From positions 24,378,672 through 24,442,671 of the forward strand of contig NC_089277.1 of assembly GCF_963678975.1 (NCBI RefSeq): 64,000 nt of DNA, written 5' to 3'. The stretch's first letter is position 1. Each line of letters opens with the position of its first letter. The position numbers and the translations under genes are program-made. This stretch comes from Dysidea avara (lineage: Eukaryota; Porifera; Demospongiae; Dictyoceratida; Dysideidae). Below are positions 56,501 through 64,000 of the stretch, in pieces. A model generated the notes under the pieces. The model worked only from the letters and a program-made list of their open reading frames with translations, searched no databases and was not told where the DNA came from.

Positions 56501-59500
56501 TTGAAAGCTGAAATCTTTGATTACAGATTTTCCAGAATGTATTGGAGATTACATACAGTTTTCTCTGAAACCTTTCCAAAAATCCTTGGAAATCTTTGCA
56601 ACAGTTTTCAGAAATCTTGAAATCTTTGCTAATATCTGAAATCTCATAGACGACTGACTTTTGGTTGGTTGCTGACCCCTCACAATTTTTACTCTGCCTA
56701 CATATCTGCTTGACTAAGCCAGAGGCCAAATGATGCATTATGGTTAATAACAAACTTGATCGTGCAACAATCGGTTTTCTACGGAAACAGAGGACAGCAA
56801 TTATGTGCCTAAATAATCTCTCGTGTGATACCTCCAGTCCACCAGAGGCTCACTCGAGATCAGCATGATATTGAGACACTCTAATAAAAATAGTCAATCT
56901 ACTACAACAACCATGTACAAGTAATCTCATAGAAGAATCACATATGTACAGCTGAAACAAGACTCAAGACTTGACGGAAATACAACATAGTTAATAATAT
57001 TATCTTTGGAGTTTGGAACAAAATGCCAATGCACCATGATCATATATCGAGCCTTTTTCACTGCTAAGTACAATATTTAACATGAAGATTCCTCCTACCT
57101 CCATTACAATAGCCTAAATATGCAAAACTCTGTGATGATCTACTGTAACAAATACAGTACATAATTCGACATTATAAACAGTCCACATTTCATTCTCCAA
57201 GCAGCAACAATAGACAGTAAACAAGCAAGTACCAATGTGAATGTTCCTAATTAATGTACAAATCAATTACAAGCTGGACTAGATGATCACTTTCACCATC
57301 AAAACTTGATGAAATTTTTCACATTGTTTGCTTAATGTATAATATACTTATATTAAATAAATGGAGAGTGTGTAAATATTGTTGCTCTAGCACTGCAAAT
57401 TCATTTTAGTTCAGTTTTTGAGCCATAATTAATCATTTTATGGTATAAATATACTAGAGCTCTATAATAAAAGTACATTTACTGTACTTTTTGTACCACA
57501 GAATTAGACAAAACACTAAGCATGGTGTAAAACTTCATATTTAGAGGTTACAACCATCGTGGTTCAATCTACATAAAGAAATTTTAGAGCCATGAAATCA
57601 GGTAAAAGTTGACTAATTAAGAGATGATCACAAGGTAGGATGTCACTACTACACGTATACACACGATGTAACAGATGTGTACCTGGTTGCTTACTACTGA
57701 TGTGTACTTAAAGGCCACATTTTGTAGGTATGTTCCGTATACATCAACAACTCCAAGAAAAATAAACTTCCACCAGTGTTGTTTGATCCGGTCCACAAAA
57801 CCTGGTTTATAGGCTATGTATGGTCCAACTGTAGCACTCAGAATGAAAAAAGCTCCAGCAGTTAGTGTAGAAGAGACATCTTTACCAGTGTGATCATGTA
57901 ATAAGGCGGCAAATACTCCAATACCAGTTAGCAGTAAAGACAATACTTGTCCTGTTACTAAAACAAAGACAAATTTCCTAAAGATGGAAGAGAATGCACA
58001 ACAGTAAATATGTCCTGTTCGTACATTTACTGCAGTACAACAATTGGAATATGGCTAATATAATTATGTGGTGTAGGAGATACTGTATACTGACAAGTTT
58101 GACAACCTGTCAAGACATAATGTAAGTACATGCATATACCAGACACTGGCTCACAAACAAAACTGTGTGTATATGCTAACTGTGTATACAAGAGCATCTC
58201 TTATTACAGTGGGACCTCCATTATATGAACACCTGTATGCCAGTTAAATCATAAAAGTGTTCAGATAAGTGTTTTGTTTGAGCCCATTCATTTATATAGA
58301 GTTCTGTTCAACTACTCTAATAGAACATACACTTACTCTTGTACTAATGACAAGATTTTCTAATAAAACAGTTATTGCTACTGTTCATGGTTCAGTTAAT
58401 CAAGGTTCTGATAATCAAGATTTGGATAATTGAGCTGCATATGCAAACATATGTGGGATTGTCCGCAAACACTTTTTAGTCTTAGAAAGTCGTGAAACAA
58501 GTTTCAACTACACAATTATAGTAAGTGTGTGTATTTTCATACATTGTGTTGCAAAAGTGATTCCATTTTATATATGCGTCACATGCATTATACGTGTAAT
58601 AAAATGCAAGGAGTGGCATTCCAATTTTCATCTTTCGGTCAAAGTTAAAAAAATATTCCTTGACTCATAGTTTCTAACAAAACCTGAATTGACTAAATTC
58701 TAACTAAGTTTTGTAATCATGTTAACATTGTAATTCTACAGTACAGGTATTGATTATGGTATAAACTTTAATAACAATGTTGAACAACTGGGATTTCTTG
58801 CTATATACTTTTACTTACTTGTGCTTTGACTGGTAAATATGAAGAATTATCTACGGAATGATGTCAATCAGACCACTGAAACCCTGTGTGATTCATGATC
58901 CTGAGACACCATACAGTAACCATCCAATCCTTCAGATTCTTTGTCAACTTAATGGACGGAGGTTTTAACCTTAATACATATGAAGAAGTGTGCATACATT
59001 TGCTATACTCTGTTCATGGCAAAAAAAGCATGTCCAATACATTTGCCATTGATCAAATTATTCATTGTGTACTGCCGGCCTACCTACTCTCCGTCAGGTA
59101 GTTTTCTGAATATGAGTGTATGTAGCAACTATCTGTAACCACAATTTAAATTATGCTAAAAGAAGCCCAACTAACAACAGAAATTTTGGTATGTTTGAAT
59201 GGTCTCCACCATCCTGATGTTAGTAGCAATTTTCTAATCATTTTGTATTGGGTGTTTCGGGGCCACGTAATAAATGGTGTAAAAACACATGACACATAAT
59301 AGACACCACATTATTCCAGACAATATTTGGAAAGTGCACAAAAGAACAGAGTTACAGTAGGACATCAGAGAAAAATCTAGCTACTAATGTACTTTCTGGT
59401 TGTATTGATAATTGAATGGTGGAAGATGGTAGAGTAAACACTCTAATCACATACCAACCTGACAGGGAGTAATCACTACTACACTGCCAGTTGCTGGGAT

Positions 59501-59769
59501 CAAGAAGCTATTTTACAGTGAATCAAGTGGTCAAGACACCTGCAAAAGTGGTGATCAAGCACCTTTGAAAGGTAACTTTTATGCAACAGGAGAAATTACA
59601 CTCAGGGCTTTTTATGATTGACGATCAAGAATCGGGCTCTTTCTTAAAGATGACATCAAGCAATCAAGGCAACTGATTCAGAATTTTTCATGATCAAACT
59701 TATTGATCCTGGTCACAAACGTATCAACTGGCAGTGTGTAAGTGACTACCCCTTACCTGACACAGCCAT
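50592..59769 (-). CDS. SLC35F1/F2-like solute transporter, seven exons (copy 1)
   Basis: Joined exons (minus strand): 59757-59769, 57683-57951, 56020-56176, 53257-53416, 52587-52639, 50898-51052, 50592-50846. They total 1062 nt, 353 codons plus stop; human SLC35F2 has about 370. Phases agree at every junction, and donors/acceptors are consensus-like (GTAAGG, GTACAC, GTATAG, GTAAGT, GTAGGT, GTGAGG; acceptors CAG or TAG). Family blocks in order: GQVLSLLLTGIGVF; WWKFIFLGVVDVYGTYLQNV; TRYKLIHYVAIIIGTLGM; GDLLCVAAGISFAIINVGSE; FLDTLGLLSFCGAVVTGIQ; FYIGGFVVIMFGLILYN. SLC35F proteins are ten-span members of the drug/metabolite transporter superfamily; substrate uncertain. The first exon (ATGGCTGTGTCAG) is tiny and least certain; the others are strong. 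The tail with EWRCCPPKYDRLVD is lineage-specific. A partial tandem copy follows at 60872-63368. Confidence 0.82.
53417..56019. repeat. Intron of SLC35F copy 1 with a ~155-bp tandem duplication
   Basis: Units at about 54870-55025 and 55027-55175 share ATATCAATTATYRTCTGAAA, GTATCCATTMCGCTT, TTCAACCCGTTACACAGCA and GTACCTTTGCAATC. The 142-codon ORF 54938-55366 overlaps this repeat and has no family match, so I do not call it. A (CAGT)-rich stretch is at 55406-55440. The inverse CTCTATTAGAGTATC-type motif occurs degenerate at 53905-53945. Confidence 0.55.
56177..59756. other. Introns 1-2 of SLC35F copy 1 (apart from the exon at 57683-57951)
   Basis: No independent gene seen. Degenerate copies of the ACTCTAATAGAACA motif are at 56877-56900 and 58314-58328. 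The ORFs at 56457-56753 and 58895-59101 have no recognisable family. Confidence 0.4.
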
Positions 59770-60871
59770 AATTCCCACCACATTAGTGTTACCAATTGAA
59801 CGATGATGCTGGCTTTACAGAGTAACTGATAGGCTAGTCTCGTACAGCTAGCTACATATGTACACTGTTGCCATATTTTACCAGTCTAAAATAATGTTCA
59901 TTTAGCTATTGAATGACAATATACTACTATACTGTAGCTAGGCCGGATTTAAGATTAGTACTGGGCAGTCAGATGATGATCAGATCAGCTAGTTTGCCAA
60001 GGGAACGATATTAAGCAGGTAAAAAGGTCCGGTGAATACAGTATAGCATTTTTGGTTTGGATATCTTGAGATTTTTAGGACTCTTCTATGAGGGACATGA
60101 CATGTACAATAGCGAGGACAATAAGTGGCGAGTCCGAGGGCGAGTCTGCCAGCTAGACTTGAGCGCTGGACTTAATTAGTTAGCGCATCAATTGACTAGT
60201 AGCCGTGCTAGTAGTGTACGTACCATAAACTGTTATTTATCAATCTCATCTTAAGAGTTGCAGTCATACAGACATACTCCAAATGCTGAACTTTCCTCGC
60301 TAACTCCACCAATGCCACATCATCATGTCGATTGTGGTTTTGAGTTTAATTATACGTCACGCACTCTACTGGAACATTTTATTGTGAAAATGTAATGAAG
60401 TGGGTCGTGAAATTTAAAAAATTTCACGACCTGGGTAGGTTTGATTAATTAATTGTAATGAAAAGATCTTGAATCATTTTTTCAATAGTTGTGAATTAAC
60501 TAGTTATGAAATTGAAAATTCAATGAATTTCACATGCTTTTAATGACATACCATATACTGAAAACCTACTGAATTTCTTTTTAACAAGTGTTTCAATAAA
60601 TTATATATTTCACACACTGTATAAACCTTTAGCCAACCATGAATATACTATAATATTTAATGTACTTCGAAATGTGCCCGAATTTTGGAAAATCACCCAT
60701 ATAGGTGCATTTGACACCTAAAATATTTAATGATCATATCACCAACTTTATACTGCAAATCTGCTTGTTGATGGTTTAAGCCAGTCTCAATACCTTAAAT
60801 TACAAGAAAATTCTTGAAATATTAAAATACAGGATTTACAGTAAGTTATAAAAACTTGACCATTACAAAAG
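59770..60871. other. Spacer between the two SLC35F copies
   Basis: Holds the presumed promoter/5' region of copy 1 and the 3' end of copy 2. It includes a palindrome AAATTTAAAAAATTTCACGACC-type stretch around 60400-60432 (GTCGTGAAATTT / AAATTTCACGAC). No gene seen. Confidence 0.4.
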
Positions 60872-63368
60872 CTAGGTATTTATTACATCAGAATGAGAGT
60901 TATTGTATTGTATCTTTTTGTTGACACCATCATCACTGAGATCAACTAGTCTATCATATTTGGGAGGACAACACCTCCACTCACAGAATAGTAAGTGTCT
61001 ATAGTTGTACCAGTAGCCAATACTGAACACTGACTGGTCTGTTCCTCCTTCAGGTACTGATATAATATTGTATAGGATCAGTCCAAACATGATCACCACA
61101 AATCCTCCGATGTAGAATACTGAGAACTGTACAGCATACACAGTATTATGTACGGATGTACAAATAACAATAAATTTACTCCTCACCTTATTGTCAAACA
61201 AGAAGATGGCAAATATCAGGCTGTACACATTTGTGGTTAGTAGAGACAAGCTTACAATCATAGAGGAAGATTGTTGGATAATTGCAAGGAAAAAGAAGTA
61301 GTAGCCAATGTTGCAAGCATGGTAGCCAGTAAAGTACAACACTAAAAGAAACAGGGTAATTGTATTAGACCAACTATCACCATACTAGTTTTCATGAGTC
61401 CTAATAGTACGGACATACAAATTATCAAGTAGCTATACATTAGTATATGTACGTACTATGGCAGTAATTTGCATTACCAAAAGTTATCATACTTGTATGG
61501 GGGAACAGAATCTAAATGGAATTTAATTTAAAATGATCACCACCCACACATTACCTTAATTGTTTATTATTAATTAATATTATCATGTGATCTCTCATTC
61601 ACAATATGTATAGTAGAATGGGAGGTGGGGCTAGGTTGATAGTTTACTAACTAAAACTAACTGGTGGTCTAGTTTAGAACTGGTGCAATAGGAACTACAT
61701 GGAATTGTTTCCACTTGGATTTCACTAGAATTCACTTTCAAAGGTAAAGATGCTCTAAATATAAAATAGAAGTCAAATACTCTAATGAATATCTCACAAA
61801 GATGGCTGTATCTGAGATGAGTGGACAAGACCAAAGTCTCTTCCTTAAAACATGAGTCAATGCCCTTGGGCCATGCATGGGTACTACACAATATAGTATA
61901 GCTAGACAATAGATTAGCTGTTTTAGACTATTGCATTATTAGGCATCTATGTATGAAGCATAAATACATATGTATACATTCCAATTAATATTCATAATGA
62001 ATAACATGTAAAGCAAACTTCATCCCAACTTAGCCTGGCCTTAGTAAAAAAAATAAGCAACGCAGCACACAGTAAGTATTGATATCACTGCACGTAAATT
62101 TATAATAGTCTTCTCAGTACTGTTATGCTTTGATTGCAGGGTACAGATAATTGTATTAGTAAATCTCCGAACTCTACATGGTGGATTTAGGATTTTTAAA
62201 GGGGGTTTCTGAAAGTTGGTATAGCTGAAAAATAAGGACATTGATTTTCTGCAAAAATTTTAGACATTTTAGAAGCACTGAGATTGGGCATTTAGTTAAC
62301 AATTACAATAAATCCAATGATTTAAATACTATTGCTAACTATAGGGCAAAAGTTGTGACTAAGCTGTAACTTTGATTGCTCTATCAGAGTAGTTACCTGA
62401 CTGCTCTATTAGAGTAGTTACCTGACTGCTCCATTAGAGTATCTCAATCATTTTTAATGCAGTGGGAGGTGAAAAGTGATATTGCATAGCTATAAATGGA
62501 GTTATTTAAGTGCAATTGCATGCATTCCACTGCAATACAGTGATATATAGTTGTTTGCTATGACAAATTGCCAAAGAACAATAACGAAGCTAAATTTAAA
62601 AGGGGGTTTCTGTCGAAACCACAGGAAACCCATCTAGATCTGCCACTGCTGAGTCTCTACAAGCAGTTGATACTATCCAACATACGTACAATATTGTGAA
62701 TTTCTGCACAGGTGAAAGAGTTCAAATTTGATACCAGAGTTTAATTACTATACTGTCTTACATGCATGGTTACCACAACCAAAATGGGGTAATTACTAAT
62801 GAACCAGCGTTATAGTTATTGTTGTGCTGATTCCCACTTTTTAGACTAAGCTGATATCCAATGTTTTTTTGCTCTGTTGTGCCAATAGTTAACTGACTAC
62901 AGGTTACACTTGTGCATGCTCAAGTAAAAGTACAGCTTGTAAGGCCAAAAATGTGGGGTTGTACATGGCTAATCAGATAAGTAGGCTATATAGGGCATTA
63001 CTTATATAGAGTTAGCTTGTGGTTACCACAAAACATATTACCTAAGTACATGCCAAAGCCTTTGACACCAGCTCTCCAGTAGTTCTGCAGTTGTTGAAGT
63101 AGAATAGGCTAATGGTCACATGCACCACACACTTTATGTTAATAATAACTATGTGGTCACTTTTCATAGAGGAAATGGTAAGTTACCCAGTAAAAGACAT
63201 TTGTAACATGCACAGCATTTCTGTGTTTATACTTTTACAATATATGCAATTGAGTGGTGATCATTTGTCCGAAAGTGTCCACATGAAGACAGATCTAAGT
63301 GCTTTGTGTACCTACCAGCTGGTAAATCCCATTTCATTTCAACTAGAGTTACTCGGTCTAAAATACAC
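60872..63368 (-). CDS. SLC35F1/F2-like transporter, 3' exons of copy 2 (partial)
   Basis: Exons 63316-63368, 61187-61341 and 60872-61126 correspond base for base in length to the last three exons of copy 1 (53, 155 and 255 nt). The encoded peptides differ by only a few residues. The frame is intact to the stop at 60872-60874. The small last intron is 60 nt here and 51 nt in copy 1, with a better donor here (AAG/GTGAGG). Intron sequence between the exons is also homologous to copy 1 (61450-61660 to 52010-52250; 63112-63560 to 52300-52830), so this is a tandem segmental duplication. Upstream exons lie beyond the window. Copy 2 has about 1.4 kb of additional intron at about 61660-63110. Confidence 0.8.
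61660..63110. repeat. Extra intron sequence specific to SLC35F copy 2
   Basis: No counterpart in copy 1, where the flanking homologous parts are less than 100 bp apart. It contains three tandem CTGCTCTATTAGAGTA motifs at 62377-62447 within a MITE-like stretch bounded by GGTGGATTTAGGATTTTTAA (62179) and inverse-looking CCCATCTAGATCTGCCACTG (62629-62648). Confidence 0.5.
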
Positions 63369-63750
63369 CTAAAGAACATAATAAGAGACTGGTGTCAGTT
63401 TTTATACAGCATACAGGTAACAATGTCAATGTACACTGTAGTTGGTTTGTGTTCACCTGAGCCCCTGCCAAATATAGTAATATCAAAGAGGTGAACATGT
63501 GTTCACTCCCAAATGTTTTGTACTAGAATCATAGTGTAAACACGTTTGCATGCCTGAATCGTCCATACCATCTATATTTTAAATCACTTATTCTTGCCCA
63601 TATCAAAGCAAATTTTGATAAACAATTCTAGTACTTGAAGGGCTTCACAGTGCTACTAAATGTTAGGGCAGCTGGCCCATGTAACAAGAGTTATTAACAA
63701 GAAACAAAGGCACGAGTTACATCTACCATGCTAATAATAAATCCTTTAGG

Positions 63751-64000
63751 TTTAAGGAAGAAAATCCATCCCTCCTGGAGGAAGACTGAGTGTGGCCCCG
63801 ACTAGACATTGGGTGACCTGCAGTTCGAATCCTGGGGTTGGAGGGATTTTTTTCCTTACTTTGGCCCCTTTTCTGTTACACCTTATCAGTCAGTCAGTAA
63901 GTCAAGTCATTAGGTCTAAGTCCCTGAAATTAGGTTAGGTAATCCTAAGGCTGCAGCACATGTTGCTGTCAGCTGGTCACTGTAAAGTGGTAATAATAAT
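63751..64000 (+). repeat. SINE with tRNA-type B box, running off the window
   Basis: A 7-bp stem (TCCCTCC / GGAGGGA) encloses a tRNA-like stretch with a good B box (AGTTCGAATCC, 63821-63831) and a weaker A box (GTGGCCCCGACTAG). The body follows, with a CAGT-rich part, and the 3' tail GGTCACTGTAAAGTGGTAAT then TAA repeats. The same tail ends a truncated copy at about 2305-2365. Transcription by Pol III and mobilisation by a LINE with matching tail are inferred. Confidence 0.65.

Overview
The window looks like repeat-rich nuclear DNA of an invertebrate animal, most probably a marine demosponge. The reasons are: an intronless perforin-2/MPEG1 gene of invertebrate type, a multi-pass receptor-like protein with a beta-helix-like ectodomain of a kind I associate with sponges, a multi-exon SLC35F transporter with consensus eukaryotic splice sites and introns as short as 51-60 nt, low GC, and a very dense load of MITEs, foldback elements and non-LTR retrotransposon pieces. 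The taxon is inferred from family recognition only.

Layout. 1-2.4 kb: end of a foldback repeat, a CA microsatellite, and a decayed PHD-finger gene. 2.4-6.4 kb: a hAT-like element with an 8-bp target duplication (2413-6358). It holds a pair of ~180-bp inverted repeats that closely bracket a 715-codon reverse transcriptase/nuclease ORF (minus strand); one of those inverted repeats is split by a LINE 3' fragment. 7.9-9.8 kb: nested MITEs and a short 3' piece of the same RT family. 10.99-13.27 kb: MPEG1, intact in one exon. 13.5-15.1 kb: three MITEs, one nested. 15.1-17.8 kb: no gene seen.

17.8-25.9 kb: a large composite element with inverted ends. Its arms are long arrays of a ~30-31 bp minisatellite in opposite orientation around a central foldback, resembling Drosophila Foldback elements in architecture. 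27.1-35.6 kb: a second hAT-like element (TIR TAGAGGTGTGCGAT, 8-bp duplication with one mismatch) loaded with insertions: a near-perfect ~810-bp foldback, a tRNA-like pseudogene, a telomere-like tandem array, a 5'-truncated copy of the RT family with poly(A) and target duplication, and a hAT MITE. 37.4-46 kb: further copies of the minisatellite element. The last array runs directly into the 3' end of a receptor-like gene (minus, 46.0-48.9 kb) that also carries an in-frame TGA.

50.6-59.8 kb: an SLC35F-type transporter on the minus strand. Seven exons can be joined in consistent phase into about 353 codons. Its last three exons are repeated at 60.9-63.4 kb, so the locus is tandemly duplicated and the upstream part of the second copy lies beyond the window. 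The window ends in a SINE with a tRNA-type B box.

The cellular genes (MPEG1, receptor-like gene, SLC35F pair) do not form a functional unit; they are separated by transposon-derived DNA. A short motif, GAGATACTCTAATAGAGCAG and variants, recurs at about fifteen places in otherwise different repeats and probably seeded the minisatellite.
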